A stretch of DNA of 64,000 nucleotides from contig JAEYJO010000014.1 in the NCBI GenBank assembly GCA_023408815.1, forward strand, positions 46,336 to 110,335, in the 5' to 3' direction. Every line of letters starts with the position of its first letter. Positions within the stretch are counted from its first letter, which is position 1. Below, in pieces: positions 1 to 9,198 of this stretch. Source of the DNA: Bacillota bacterium. Lineage in GTDB: Bacteria > Bacillota > Clostridia > Lachnospirales > Lachnospiraceae. The translations under genes and the position numbers were made by a program. The notes beneath the pieces are model-generated. The model was not told where the DNA came from. It searched no databases and worked only from the letters and a program-made list of their open reading frames with translations.

Positions 1-1622
1 TGGGGAGCGATATTCCAAAAGAGCAGAAGCGTTTCTTCGCCATCAAATTGTTGGAAAAAGATGATAAAATACGGAGCCAGATGAAAAAGGTGCCCGATGT
101 GTCGAATGAAATTGAGCAAATCGAGAAGATACTAGACGACGATACGGAAAGTATTATCACCAATGAAAGATATGTTTATATTTCCTCCATCATCGGAGAG
201 TGCTATACGAAGGGCAGAAAGGACAGCCTGACAATTTCTGATAAAATTGACAGGATCGTGACGAATCGTATCCTTGCTCTGCCTATTTTTGCAGCGGTAA
301 TGTTTATTGTTTATTATGTGTCTGTTACTACGGTAGGAACATGGGCCACCGATTGGGCCAATGACGGATTGTTCGGCGAAGGCTGGAGCCTATTCGGCCT
401 GGAAGTTCCCGGAATTCCTGTACTTGTTGACGCTGCATTAACAGCGATAGGATGTGCAGACTGGCTTCAGGGACTGATTCTGGACGGAATCGTAGCCGGT
501 GTTGGTGCAGTACTCGGCTTTGTACCTCAGATGTTAGTGCTGTTTATCTTTCTTGCTTTTTTGGAAGCTTGCGGATATATGGCGCGAGTTGCTTTTATCA
601 TGGATAGAATTTTCCGCAAATTCGGACTTTCCGGTAAGTCCTTCATACCGATGCTCATTGGAACCGGCTGCGGCGTTCCTGGAGTTATGGCATCTCGTAC
701 GATAGAAAACGACCGTGACAGAAAAATGACTATAATGACCACAACTTTCATTCCCTGTGGTGCGAAGCTTCCTATTATCGCCTTGATTGCAGGCGCTTTG
801 TTCCAAGGTGCATGGTGGGTGGCTCCCAGCGCTTACTTTGTAGGTATTGCTGCGATCATCTGCTCCGGTATCATCCTTAAAAAAACCAGAATGTTCGCAG
901 GAGATCCGGCCCCCTTCGTTATGGAGCTTCCATCTTATCATATGCCTACGGTAGGAAATGTACTTAGAAGCATGTGGGAGAGAGGTTGGTCCTTTATCAA
1001 AAAAGCGGGAACGATTATACTTTTATCTACCATCGTAGTATGGTTTACGACCTTCTTTGGCTGGGTAGACGGACAATTTAGAATGCTTGAGGATTTGGAA
1101 ATAGATCACAGTATCCTTGCAAACATCGGAAACGCTATTAGCTGGATATTCGTTCCTCTTGGCTGGGGTGACTGGAAATCTACAGTTGCAGCGATTACAG
1201 GTCTGGTAGCAAAAGAAAATGTAGTAGGAACCTTTGGTATTCTGTTCGGCTTTGCGGAAGTGGCTGAAGATGGTACGGAAATCTGGGGTACTCTGGCAGG
1301 AAGCATGACGGCAGTAGCCGCATATTCCTTTCTCGTGTTCAACCTTCTGTGCGCACCTTGCTTTGCAGCTATGGGAGCTATCAAGAGAGAAATGAACAAT
1401 ACGAAATGGTTCTGGTTCGCCATCGGATATCAGACTTCCTTGGCGTATGTAGTAGCTATGTGTGTTTACCAGTTTGGTACGCTTTTAACCACTGGTACTT
1501 TCGGTATATTAACAGTTGTTGCCTTACTGTTCTTCATAGGGTTTATTTATCTGCTGTTCAGGCCTTATAAGGAAAGCAGTTCCCTTAAGTTGAATACGAA
1601 GAACTTAGCTCAGGCAAAATAA
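1..1622 (+). CDS. feoB: Ferrous iron transporter FeoB, C-terminal part
   Basis: Partial gene: the reading frame is open to the left edge, so the N-terminal GTPase domain lies outside the window and the TTG at 48 is internal. What remains is the end of the helical G-protein region followed by the membrane domain. The two FeoB gate motifs are visible: GCGVPGV near 668, just before the FIPCGAKLPI segment, and CAPCFAAMGAIKREM near 1350. The protein uses its cytoplasmic G domain to drive or gate Fe2+ import through the inner membrane. A Cys-rich small protein and a Fur-family regulator follow, as in many clostridial feo loci. The family assignment is certain; which metal is carried is inferred from the family. 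Confidence 0.96.
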   Translation, partial: GSDIPKEQKRFFAIKLLEKDDKIRSQMKKVPDVSNEIEQIEKILDDDTESIITNERYVYISSIIGECYTKGRKDSLTISDKIDRIVTNRILALPIFAAVMFIVYYVSVTTVGTWATDWANDGLFGEGWSLFGLEVPGIPVLVDAALTAIGCADWLQGLILDGIVAGVGAVLGFVPQMLVLFIFLAFLEACGYMARVAFIMDRIFRKFGLSGKSFIPMLIGTGCGVPGVMASRTIENDRDRKMTIMTTTFIPCGAKLPIIALIAGALFQGAWWVAPSAYFVGIAAIICSGIILKKTRMFAGDPAPFVMELPSYHMPTVGNVLRSMWERGWSFIKKAGTIILLSTIVVWFTTFFGWVDGQFRMLEDLEIDHSILANIGNAISWIFVPLGWGDWKSTVAAITGLVAKENVVGTFGILFGFAEVAEDGTEIWGTLAGSMTAVAAYSFLVFNLLCAPCFAAMGAIKREMNNTKWFWFAIGYQTSLAYVVAMCVYQFGTLLTTGTFGILTVVALLFFIGFIYLLFRPYKESSSLKLNTKNLAQAK

Positions 1623-1687
1623 GACCTATTCACAAAATTTGTACCTACGTTTGAGGTTCAGATTTATAGAAAGGAAGTGTTCTATAT

Positions 1688-1828
1688 ATGGGAACAATTA
1701 TTGTAGGCGCGATTGTGCTTGGCTTGGCGGCCATGGCCATAGGGAGCATGATACGCGATAAAAAGAACGGCAAATCAATACAATGCGGTGCGGACTGTAA
1801 ACATTGCGGAGGCCATTGCGGGCAGTAA
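1688..1828 (+). CDS. FeoB-associated Cys-rich membrane protein
   Basis: A 46-residue protein with an AAAGGAAG ribosome site 5-10 bases before the ATG. One N-terminal membrane helix (about residues 3-21) is followed by a short basic stretch and a Cys/His-rich tail with the pattern C-x3-C-x2-C-x3-C (QCGADCKHCGGHCGQ). This layout and its place directly behind feoB match the FeoB-associated Cys-rich membrane protein family. The tail may bind iron or another metal delivered by FeoB, but its exact role is not established. Likely the same transcript as feoB. Confidence 0.88.
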   Translation: MGTIIVGAIVLGLAAMAIGSMIRDKKNGKSIQCGADCKHCGGHCGQ

Positions 1829-1844
1829 AGATGGAGGTACGTAA

Positions 1845-2333
1845 GTGACAGTTGATAGAAACAATCCTGAGAAAAGAAAAATCCCTGATTCCAGAAGCTA
1901 TCATCGGACACGGATGCAGCGTGAGATGATTATTGACAGCTTGCGGGAAAGAGGATGCAGAATTACAAAACAACGACTTACTTTAATCGATATTATTTTG
2001 GAAAACGAGTGTTCAAGCTGCAAGGATATTTTCTACAAGGCGGCAAAAATCGATAACCAGATAGGCACTGCCACCGTTTATCGGATGGTAAATATCCTGG
2101 AAGAAATCGGAGCGATCAGCCGGAAGAATATGTATCGGGTATCATATTCGGAGCATTGCTCCATGGAGGATGCCTGTGTGGTGGTGTTGGAAGACGATAC
2201 GACCTACCATCTATCAGCGAAGAAATGGAACTCGGTCATTCAGGCAGGGCTTAGTACCTGTGGTTATGTGACGAACCAGAAAATTAAATCTATTACTGTA
2301 AAGCCTTGTGAATGCGAAAAAGCGGAATGTTAA
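1845..2333 (+). CDS. Fur-family transcriptional regulator (divergent)
   Basis: A 162-residue protein starting at GTG, chosen because of the GGAGG six bases upstream. The N-terminal half carries the Fur winged helix (RGCRITKQRLTLIDIIL, then TATVYRMVNILEEIGAI). The C-terminal half is unusual: the His-rich metal sites of classical Fur, Zur and PerR (HxHH-type motif and paired CxxC) are missing. Instead there is an EHCSMEDAC segment and a Cys-rich end (KPCECEKAEC). It sits 16 bp behind the Cys-rich feo protein, so it probably regulates the feo operon. Its metal or redox signal cannot be read from the sequence and may involve the C-terminal cysteines. Confidence 0.82.
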   Translation: MTVDRNNPEKRKIPDSRSYHRTRMQREMIIDSLRERGCRITKQRLTLIDIILENECSSCKDIFYKAAKIDNQIGTATVYRMVNILEEIGAISRKNMYRVSYSEHCSMEDACVVVLEDDTTYHLSAKKWNSVIQAGLSTCGYVTNQKIKSITVKPCECEKAEC

Positions 2334-2350
2334 TTCATTCCGTTTTTTTC
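2319..2350 (+). terminator. Rho-independent terminator of the feo operon
   Basis: The stem CGGAATG / CATTCCG with a short loop is followed by seven T residues. It overlaps the stop codon of the Fur-family gene. Confidence 0.8.
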
Positions 2351-2556
2351 TATGATAAGATTCTGTTCTGAAAAAATTTGTCGGACAGAATATACTATAG
2401 GATATCAAATGAATTATTTACACATATCTTACAAATGGGATATCAAAAAAGAAAGATAAATCATATACTTATACGGTTTACAAATGCTCCTGAATGTCGA
2501 AAAAGGTAGAATAGACAAATTTGGTGTTAAAAATTTGCTAATTTTAATTTAAATTG

Positions 2557-2585
2557 TTGATTTTATCTTTTTTCAAGGTTATAAT
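2557..2585 (+). promoter_or_regulatory. SigA-type promoter of cax
   Basis: TTGATT at 2557-2562 and TATAAT at 2580-2585 are separated by 17 bp. Transcription would begin near 2592. The upstream stretch 2351-2556 is AT-rich and shows no gene. Confidence 0.72.
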
Positions 2586-2591
2586 TTATCG

Positions 2592-2682
2592 CGTTGGCAA
2601 TGAGATAAGGATGAGATTTTCCTTACCGCTTAATTGCAGTCATCATAGTTAAAAAAAATTAGGTAAGGCGAGGTCGAAAAGT
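2592..2682 (+). promoter_or_regulatory. Possible structured 5' leader of cax
   Basis: The roughly 91-nt leader can form two helices that exclude each other. Helix one pairs TAAGGA (2606-2611) with TCCTTA (2620-2625). Helix two pairs CCTTACC (2621-2627) with GGTAAGG (2662-2668), the latter sitting at the ribosome site (AAGGCGAGG) of the ATG at 2683. The second helix would hide the ribosome site and the first would free it. It does not obviously match a riboswitch family I recognise, so regulation is an inference from pairing only. Confidence 0.4.
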
Positions 2683-3729
2683 ATGAAGTATCTAAGATTT
2701 TTGTTAATCTGTGTTCCGTTGTCCTTTATAGGATATTTTATGAACTGGAGCGCAACAGTTATGTTCATTTTAACTTGTATTTCCATTATTCCTTTAGCGG
2801 GATATTTGGGAAATGCTACCGAGTCAATCGCAGTTTATACCGGTCCTAAGGCCGGCGGTTTCTTAAATGCAACCTTCGGTAACGCCACGGAGCTTATCAT
2901 CAGTTTCTTTTCAATCCGCGCAGGATTGTATGAAGTGGTAAAGGCTACTTTGGCAGGCTCCGTATTGGGAAATATATTGTTGGTTTTGGGCTGCAGCATA
3001 ATGGCAGGCGGACTTAAGCACAAGGTATTGAAGTACGACGCGAAGGTAGGACGTTCCACAGCAACCATGTTGCTTTTTGCAGTAGCGGCGCTTGCTATGC
3101 CTGCGGTATTCATGTCCAATCTTTCCGAAGAGATCATCGTTTCCAAGTATGAGAATTTCAGCATTATCACCAGCGTTATTATGCTATGTACTTATGTAGT
3201 AGGAGTTGTATATTCCTTTAAGGGCCAAAATGACCTGTATGAGGGTATGGAAGAGGATGAAGAGGCGGAATGGAGTCTTCCGATAAGTATTACTGTTCTT
3301 GCAATAGCTACTATTTTAATAGCAATCGAATCTGAACTCCTGGTTTCCAGCATCGAGCCTATGACGGCGGCAGTAGGTATCTCTGAGATGTTCGTCGGAA
3401 TTATCCTGATTCCTATCGTAGGTAACGCAGCGGAGCACAGTACCGCAATCATCATGGCATTGAAGAACAAGATGGATATTTCTATAGAAATTGCAGTAGG
3501 CTCCAGTTTGCAGATAGTATTGTTCGTAATTCCTATTTCCGTAATCATGAGCCTTTTCATAGCAGATACGCCGATGAGCATTATCTTTAAGATAGAAGAA
3601 ATCTTCTTGTTTGCAGCCAGCGTATTTATTGTAAATCACATCGTAAAGGCAGGAAGAACCGATTGGATGGAGGGCTTAAAGCTCATATCCGTTTACATCA
3701 TCGCAGCGGTCGGATTCTTTATTCTGTAA
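2683..3729 (+). CDS. cax: Calcium/proton exchanger (CaCA superfamily, CAX type)
   Basis: A 348-residue membrane antiporter expected to export Ca2+ in exchange for protons. It has the two inverted-repeat signatures of the CAX family: GNATE at residues 66-70 followed by SIRAG, and GNAAEH at 247-252 followed by AVGSSLQI. Between the halves is the acidic loop typical of CAX proteins (EGMEEDEEAEW, about 187-197). About eleven hydrophobic segments are visible, which is the usual size. It is monocistronic, with its own promoter and terminator, and may be controlled by the leader upstream. Transport of other divalent cations is possible. Confidence 0.93.
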   Translation: MKYLRFLLICVPLSFIGYFMNWSATVMFILTCISIIPLAGYLGNATESIAVYTGPKAGGFLNATFGNATELIISFFSIRAGLYEVVKATLAGSVLGNILLVLGCSIMAGGLKHKVLKYDAKVGRSTATMLLFAVAALAMPAVFMSNLSEEIIVSKYENFSIITSVIMLCTYVVGVVYSFKGQNDLYEGMEEDEEAEWSLPISITVLAIATILIAIESELLVSSIEPMTAAVGISEMFVGIILIPIVGNAAEHSTAIIMALKNKMDISIEIAVGSSLQIVLFVIPISVIMSLFIADTPMSIIFKIEEIFLFAASVFIVNHIVKAGRTDWMEGLKLISVYIIAAVGFFIL

Positions 3730-3752
3730 ATAATAAAGTTTTGAAGCAGTTT

Positions 3753-3779
3753 GGGCGGGTTCATTCCCCGCCCTTTTTA
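3753..3779 (+). terminator. Terminator of cax
   Basis: GC-rich stem GGGCGGG / CCCGCCC with a short loop, followed by TTTTTA. Confidence 0.9.
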
Positions 3780-3943
3780 TATTATTTATTGACGGGACCC
3801 ATAGCAGCAATCAGCAAAAGTATCACGTGCGCATTTGTCTGAAATATGGTATGATATTATGATAAATAAATGATGAATTCAGTCTTTATTTACATGAGCA
3901 TATTCGAAAAGTAGTACGGCTGTAAAGGAAAGGTTTATATAGT

Positions 3944-4600
3944 ATGATGTTAAAAGATATAGATGCGGTTATTTTCGACTTGGACGGTTCCCTGGTGGAC
4001 TCCATGTGGATATGGGAGCAGATCGATATCGAGTATTTGGGGCGATTCGGAATAGCGCTTCCCGATAACCTGCAATATGAAATAGAAGGAAAGAGCTTTA
4101 GCGAAACCGCTTATTTTTTCAAGGAGCGCTTTCAAATTCCTGATCCCATTCAAAAAATAAAGGATGATTGGAATGAAATGGCGTGGAATAAATATAGCTG
4201 CGAGGTTCCTCTGAAAGATGGTGCGGATTCCTTTCTCGCCTATTGTAAGGCCAATAATATTAAATTAGGAATAGCAACCAGCAATTCCAGAGAGTTAGCT
4301 ATGAATATAGCCGCTGTACACGGGTTGGAACACTACTTCGACTGCATTATGACCGGTTGTGACGTAGAAAAAGGAAAGCCTGCTCCCGACATTTATCTGG
4401 CAGTAGCGGATGCACTTAAGGTGGATCCTTCTCGCTGCCTCGTATTCGAGGACATTATTCCGGGAATCTTGGCAGGTAAAGCGGCAGGAATGAAGGTATG
4501 TGCCGTAGAGGATGCCTATTCCGAAGGGATAAGAGCGGAGAAAAAAGAACTGGCTGATTATTATATTGAAGACTATACGGATTTTGCCGCCTTTTATTAA
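3944..4600 (+). CDS. HAD-superfamily phosphatase, beta-phosphoglucomutase-like
   Basis: A 218-residue HAD subfamily IA hydrolase. Motif I is FDLDGSLVDS, with nucleophile Asp12 and acid/base Asp14. An alpha-helical cap covers roughly residues 18-85, motif II is in the segment GIATSNS, Lys145 lies in KGKPAPDIY and motif III is VFEDIIPGI. These features fit a soluble enzyme that dephosphorylates, or moves phosphate on, a small sugar or nucleotide phosphate. The substrate cannot be told. AAAGGAAAGG precedes the ATG. It lies 36 bp ahead of ygiQ and may be cotranscribed with it. Confidence 0.88.
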   Translation: MMLKDIDAVIFDLDGSLVDSMWIWEQIDIEYLGRFGIALPDNLQYEIEGKSFSETAYFFKERFQIPDPIQKIKDDWNEMAWNKYSCEVPLKDGADSFLAYCKANNIKLGIATSNSRELAMNIAAVHGLEHYFDCIMTGCDVEKGKPAPDIYLAVADALKVDPSRCLVFEDIIPGILAGKAAGMKVCAVEDAYSEGIRAEKKELADYYIEDYTDFAAFY

Positions 4601-4636
4601 GGGATTCAGGATAGATATTTAGATAGGAGAACGAAC

Positions 4637-6604
4637 TTGATCAACGGATTTTTACCAATATCAAAAGAAGATTTAATAGAGCGGGGCATTGAACAATTGG
4701 ATTTCGTCTATGTGACGGGAGATGCTTATGTGGACCATCCTTCCTTCGGACATGCTGTTATCGGCCGCATTTTGGAGGCTAACGGCTATTCCGTAGGCAT
4801 TATTGCCCAACCCGATTGGAAGGACAATAAAAGCATAGCAGTGCTTGGGAAGCCGAGGCTGGCTTACCTCATATCGTCAGGAAATATGGATTCTATGGTA
4901 AACCATTATTTTGTATCTAAGAAGCGCCGGCCTAATGATGCTTATACTCCAGGCGGTGAGCCTTATAAAAGGCCGGATCATGCCACGGCGGTATACGGCA
5001 ACCTGATTCGCAGAACCTATAAAGATGTTCCCATTATAATCGGAGGAATCGAAGCCAGCTTGAGAAGGCTGGCCCATTATGACTATTGGACGGATAGTTT
5101 CAAGCGCTCGGTTTTGTTAGATTCTCAGGCGGATTTGATTTCTTATGGTATGGGAGAACATTCCATTGTAGAGATTGCGGATGCCCTAAACAGCGGAATC
5201 GATATAAAGGAAATTACCTTTATTCAGGGAACGGTATATAAAACAAAGGATATATCAGGAGTTTACGATGGAATAGAGCTTCCATCCTACGAGTCCATGA
5301 AGGCGGACAAGACGAAATATGCGGACAGCTTCGCCCTCCAATATGAGAATACTGACCCCTTTACGGGAAAGTACTTAATAGAAGGATATCCAAACGGCAT
5401 ATATGTAGTACAGAACCCTCCGGCAAAGCCTCTTACCAAGGAGGAGATGGACTACGTTTATGATTTGCCTTATCAAAGGACCTATCATCCATCTTACGAA
5501 GAAAGGGGCGGTGTGCCGGCAATTGCCGAGATAAAGTTTTCCCTGATCAGCAATAGGGGCTGCTTCGGGGGCTGCAATTTCTGTGCGCTTACCTTTCATC
5601 AGGGACGGACGGTTCAGGCGAGGAGCCATGAATCCATAGTAAAAGAAGCACAGGAGCTTGCGAAAGAGCCCGATTTCAAGGGATATATCCATGATGTAGG
5701 CGGTCCGACTGCCAATTTCAGGCATCCTTCCTGCGAAAAGCAGCTCATACACGGTGTATGTAAGACAAAGCAATGCCTATTTCCTTCTCCCTGTAAGAAC
5801 CTTACGGTAGACCACAGCGATTATCTGGAGCTTCTGCGGGATCTTCGAAAAATTCCCGGCATGAAAAAGGTATTTATACGCTCCGGCATACGCTTCGATT
5901 ACCTGCTGGCGGACAGCGACGATTCCTTTTTTACGGAATTGGTGGAGCATCATGTCAGCGGTCAGCTCAAGGTGGCTCCGGAGCATATTTCCGACGCCGT
6001 CCTAAGCAAGATGGGAAAGCCGGAAAATGCAGTATACGAACGCTTTGTGAAGAAATACAACAAGATCAACGAACGGTTGGGGAAAAAGCAGTTTCTGGTT
6101 CCTTATCTGATGTCATCCCATCCAGGTTCTACGCTGAAGGAAGCGGTAGAACTGGCGGAGTATTTAAGAGATCTGGGGTATATGCCCGAGCAGGTCCAGG
6201 ATTTCTATCCCACCCCCTCTACCGTCTCCACCGTCATGTACTATACGGGTATCGACCCACGCAACAGGAAGATTGTATATGTTTGCAAGAATCCCCATGA
6301 AAAGGCGATGCAGAGGGCTTTGATCCAGTACCGCAATCCGAAAAATCACGATCTCGTAAGGGAAGCATTACTTGCCGCAGGAAGAGAGGATTTGATCGGC
6401 TTCGATAAAAAATGCCTGATTCGTCCGAGACAGACGTCACAGGAAAAAGGAAACCTTTATTCACAGACAGGTAAAAGCGGCGCATATAAACGTAAGGATA
6501 ACACCCCTAAGGGATATGGCCGAAAAAGTAATTCGAGTTCGGGGTCTGCAGTCACAAATGCGAAGAAAAAAGCAACGATCAGAAATGTTCATAAGAAAAA
6601 ATAA
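4637..6604 (+). CDS. YgiQ-family radical SAM protein (UPF0313)
   Basis: A 655-residue protein with a TTG start supported by AGGAGA six bases upstream. The radical SAM cluster motif is CFGGCNFC (Cys309, Cys313, Cys316), preceded by the long YgiQ N-terminal domain containing GGIEASLRR. A second Cys group (VCKTKQCLFPSPC) follows and is typical of the family. The C-terminus ends in a basic Ser/Lys-rich tail of about 45 residues. The reaction of YgiQ is unknown. It follows the HAD gene closely and is followed by an SDR gene 48 bp on. Confidence 0.93.
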   Translation: MINGFLPISKEDLIERGIEQLDFVYVTGDAYVDHPSFGHAVIGRILEANGYSVGIIAQPDWKDNKSIAVLGKPRLAYLISSGNMDSMVNHYFVSKKRRPNDAYTPGGEPYKRPDHATAVYGNLIRRTYKDVPIIIGGIEASLRRLAHYDYWTDSFKRSVLLDSQADLISYGMGEHSIVEIADALNSGIDIKEITFIQGTVYKTKDISGVYDGIELPSYESMKADKTKYADSFALQYENTDPFTGKYLIEGYPNGIYVVQNPPAKPLTKEEMDYVYDLPYQRTYHPSYEERGGVPAIAEIKFSLISNRGCFGGCNFCALTFHQGRTVQARSHESIVKEAQELAKEPDFKGYIHDVGGPTANFRHPSCEKQLIHGVCKTKQCLFPSPCKNLTVDHSDYLELLRDLRKIPGMKKVFIRSGIRFDYLLADSDDSFFTELVEHHVSGQLKVAPEHISDAVLSKMGKPENAVYERFVKKYNKINERLGKKQFLVPYLMSSHPGSTLKEAVELAEYLRDLGYMPEQVQDFYPTPSTVSTVMYYTGIDPRNRKIVYVCKNPHEKAMQRALIQYRNPKNHDLVREALLAAGREDLIGFDKKCLIRPRQTSQEKGNLYSQTGKSGAYKRKDNTPKGYGRKSNSSSGSAVTNAKKKATIRNVHKKK

Positions 6605-6652
6605 AGAAGCCGAAGGCTGAACTGTAACGTAAATAATAGAAGGGGTGTATTT

Positions 6653-7423
6653 ATGAGTAAGAAAAACATTGTAATTATTACGGGAGCATCCTCGGGGATG
6701 GGACAGGAGTTTGCTATGCAGTTGGACGGAATCTTGCATAGGACGGACGAACTCTGGCTAATTGCGAGACGGAAGGAGCGCCTTACGGAACTGGCGCGGC
6801 TGCTCGATATTCCTACAAAGATAATCCCCATGGACGTATCAGATAAAAACGATATGCGGACTTTCAAGAAGATTCTGGAAATTGAGGATGTCACAATTAG
6901 AATGCTCATTAACAGTGCAGGCTTCGGATTGCTGGGTTCTTTTGAAGAGTTGGATATCGACGAGCAGCTCACGATGCTGTCCGTGAACTGTGAAGCACTG
7001 ACGGAGATGACATATTATTGTATTCCATATATGAAAAAAAACAGCCGAATCATTCAAATGGCATCAAGTGCCGGCTTCCTCCCCCAAAAGAATTTTGCGA
7101 TTTATGCCGCCAGCAAAGCTTATGTCCTCAGTTTTTCCAGAGCCCTCAGAGAGGAGCTTAAGGATAAAAAGATATGGGTGACGGCGGTATGTCCGGGACC
7201 GGTGGAAACGGAATTTTTTGATATTGCCGAAAAGTCAGGTTCTACACTGGCTATCAAAAAATGGACAATGGTAAGTGCTCAGAAGGTGGTAAAGGAAGCG
7301 CTGTTGGATTCCTATGACAAAAAAGCGCTGTCCGTATGCAGCTTCCCTATAAAGACATTTCATGCCCTTACAAAACTAATGCCTCATTCATGGCTGTTAG
7401 GGATAACAAATCTGCTAAAGTAA
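6653..7423 (+). CDS. Short-chain dehydrogenase/reductase (SDR)
   Basis: A 256-residue classical SDR oxidoreductase. The nucleotide-binding motif TGASSGMG spans residues 10-17, the NSAG motif is at 87-90, and the catalytic set is Ser138/139, Tyr151 and Lys155 in YAASK. The PGPVETEFF segment after strand six is typical. AGAAGGGG precedes the ATG. Within the family it resembles DltE/YqjQ-type SDRs with a C-terminal helical extension. The substrate is unknown. Confidence 0.9.
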   Translation: MSKKNIVIITGASSGMGQEFAMQLDGILHRTDELWLIARRKERLTELARLLDIPTKIIPMDVSDKNDMRTFKKILEIEDVTIRMLINSAGFGLLGSFEELDIDEQLTMLSVNCEALTEMTYYCIPYMKKNSRIIQMASSAGFLPQKNFAIYAASKAYVLSFSRALREELKDKKIWVTAVCPGPVETEFFDIAEKSGSTLAIKKWTMVSAQKVVKEALLDSYDKKALSVCSFPIKTFHALTKLMPHSWLLGITNLLK

Positions 7424-7497
7424 TTCTATGTTTAAATAGACAAAATTAAGGCTGATTTAGCATAGGCGTTCAATATTAAGAAACATGGAGTATAGTT

Positions 7498-8514
7498 ATG
7501 AAGCAGGTATCAATAAAGGAAAATGAGGCCGGACAACGTCTTGATAAATATTTGCATAAATATTTAAAGGAAGCGCAAGGAAGCTTTATTTATAAAATGC
7601 TGCGTAAGAAAAATATTATATTGAACGGCAAAAAGGCATCCGGAGGCGAAAAGCTGGAAATTGGTGACGAAATCCGTTTCTTCCTCTCGGAGGAAACCTT
7701 AGATAAGATGTCAGGAATTCCTTCGCTGATTTCAAAAGAGCTCTCCGATAGTGAAGTAGCAGAATACGAAGAGGCATACGATAAATATAAGGAGCTTGAA
7801 ATTATTTATGAAAATCACCATGTGCTGATTGTAAATAAGCCGGAGGGAATACTGACCCAGAAGGCCGAGGCGGTCGATTTATCCTTAAACGAATGGTTCA
7901 TCGGATATATGCTTCATCACGGAGAAATCAAGAGGGAGGAGCTTCGTACCTTTAAACCCTCAGTATGCAATCGTTTGGATCGCAATACCAGCGGTATGGT
8001 AATCTGCGGGAAGACGCTTCGCGGAAGCCAGAAGATGAGTGAGCTTTTAAAAAACAGGGACCTGCATAAATTTTACAGACTTTACGTAAAGGGAAAAGTA
8101 AAGGAAGCTTCTCTTATCGAAGGCTATTTGGTCAAAGATGAGAAGAGAAATACGGTAAGAATAAGTCCCAGTCCCGTTCAGGATAAATCTTCTTATATTA
8201 AAACGAAATTTGAACCCCTTAAGGTTTTTGAGGACAAGACCTTGTTAGAGGTAGAACTGATTACAGGAAAAACTCATCAGATCAGGGCTCATCTAGCCAG
8301 TGTCGGACATCCGCTTCTGGGGGATTATAAATATGGAGACAAGAGCTTCAACGACAGTTACAAGAAAAAATATAAGATTAAGAGCCAGCTTCTCCACGCA
8401 TACCGTCTGGAATTCCCTGAGCTCGACGGAGAATTCAGCGAATTCAGCAAAAGGATATTTATAGCGAGAACACCCCGGATATTTTATACCTTGGAGGAGA
8501 ATGGGCAGAAATAA
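7498..8514 (+). CDS. RluA-family 23S rRNA pseudouridine synthase
   Basis: A 338-residue enzyme that converts uridine to pseudouridine in RNA. An N-terminal S4 RNA-binding domain (about 1-65, GQRLDKYL) is followed by the RluA catalytic domain. The signature is CNRLDRNTSG with catalytic Asp161; the usual His of HRLD is Asn here. The TGKTHQIRAHLA and GDYKYG motifs are intact. The target is likely 23S rRNA as for RluC/RluD, but the exact uridines cannot be assigned. It is followed 31 bp later by recU. Confidence 0.92.
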   Translation: MKQVSIKENEAGQRLDKYLHKYLKEAQGSFIYKMLRKKNIILNGKKASGGEKLEIGDEIRFFLSEETLDKMSGIPSLISKELSDSEVAEYEEAYDKYKELEIIYENHHVLIVNKPEGILTQKAEAVDLSLNEWFIGYMLHHGEIKREELRTFKPSVCNRLDRNTSGMVICGKTLRGSQKMSELLKNRDLHKFYRLYVKGKVKEASLIEGYLVKDEKRNTVRISPSPVQDKSSYIKTKFEPLKVFEDKTLLEVELITGKTHQIRAHLASVGHPLLGDYKYGDKSFNDSYKKKYKIKSQLLHAYRLEFPELDGEFSEFSKRIFIARTPRIFYTLEENGQK

Positions 8515-8545
8515 TAGATATGATGACTTTGGAGCATGAGTAGAG

Positions 8546-9079
8546 ATGGGAACATGGAATTCGAGAGGCTTAAGAGGTTCTACTTTGGAGGACCTGATTA
8601 ACTTAACAAATGAAAGATACTTGGAAAGCGGGCTGGCGCTGATTCAGAAAGTTCCAACCCCTATAACTCCTATAGCTATCGATAAGGAAAGCCGGCATAT
8701 TACGCTTGCTTATTTCGAGCAGAAGAGTACGGTGGACTATATCGGAGCGGTGCAGGGCATTCCTGTATGCTTCGATGCAAAGGAATGTGCGGCGGATACC
8801 TTCGCGCTTCAGAACATACATGAACATCAGGTGGAGTTTATGAAGCAGTTCGAGAAGCAGGGAGGCATCGCTTTTTTTATCATTTATTATACACATAAGG
8901 ATCTTTTCTATTACCTTCCCTATGAAATGCTGAGCTTTTTCTGGGAAAGGGCGGTTTGTGGCGGAAGAAAGAGCTTTCGCTTCGAGGAACTCAACCCCGA
9001 ATATATACTTCCGAAAAAGAACGGCATCTTCGTACCTTATCTGGATATGCTTCAGAAGGATTTGGAGGATAGGGAGTAG
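8546..9079 (+). CDS. recU: Holliday junction resolvase RecU
   Basis: A 177-residue homodimeric nuclease that cleaves four-way DNA junctions during recombination and chromosome segregation. Recognition rests on SRGLRGSTLEDLINLTN at the N-terminus, KVPTPITP, and the nuclease core STVDYIGAVQG with FDAKEC, which supplies the Asp, Asp and Lys of the PD-(D/E)xK-like site. The segment QNIHEHQVEFMKQ with GGIAFFIIYY also fits. It is slightly shorter than the Bacillus protein because the N-terminal extension is missing. In many Firmicutes recU pairs with ponA, which is not present here. Confidence 0.9.
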   Translation: MGTWNSRGLRGSTLEDLINLTNERYLESGLALIQKVPTPITPIAIDKESRHITLAYFEQKSTVDYIGAVQGIPVCFDAKECAADTFALQNIHEHQVEFMKQFEKQGGIAFFIIYYTHKDLFYYLPYEMLSFFWERAVCGGRKSFRFEELNPEYILPKKNGIFVPYLDMLQKDLEDRE

Positions 9080-9094
9080 AGATATATTATTTCA

Positions 9095-9123
9095 TTGACA
9101 AGGCAATAGTTTTACGGTATACT
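9095..9123 (+). promoter_or_regulatory. Promoter of the his operon
   Basis: TTGACA at 9095-9100 and TATACT at 9118-9123 are spaced 17 bp apart, close to consensus. The leader of about 70 nt is too short for a T-box and no His-rich leader peptide was seen. Confidence 0.85.
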
Positions 9124-9198
9124 ACCAATAGTTTCATGTGCTACCCAATTATCACTTTAATTTGATAAAGCAAAGAACTGGAAAGGAAATGCCTGTTT

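Noticed and set aside
9124..9198. T-box or His attenuator before the his operon
   Set aside because: The leader of about 70 nt is too short for a T-box and has no run of His codons.
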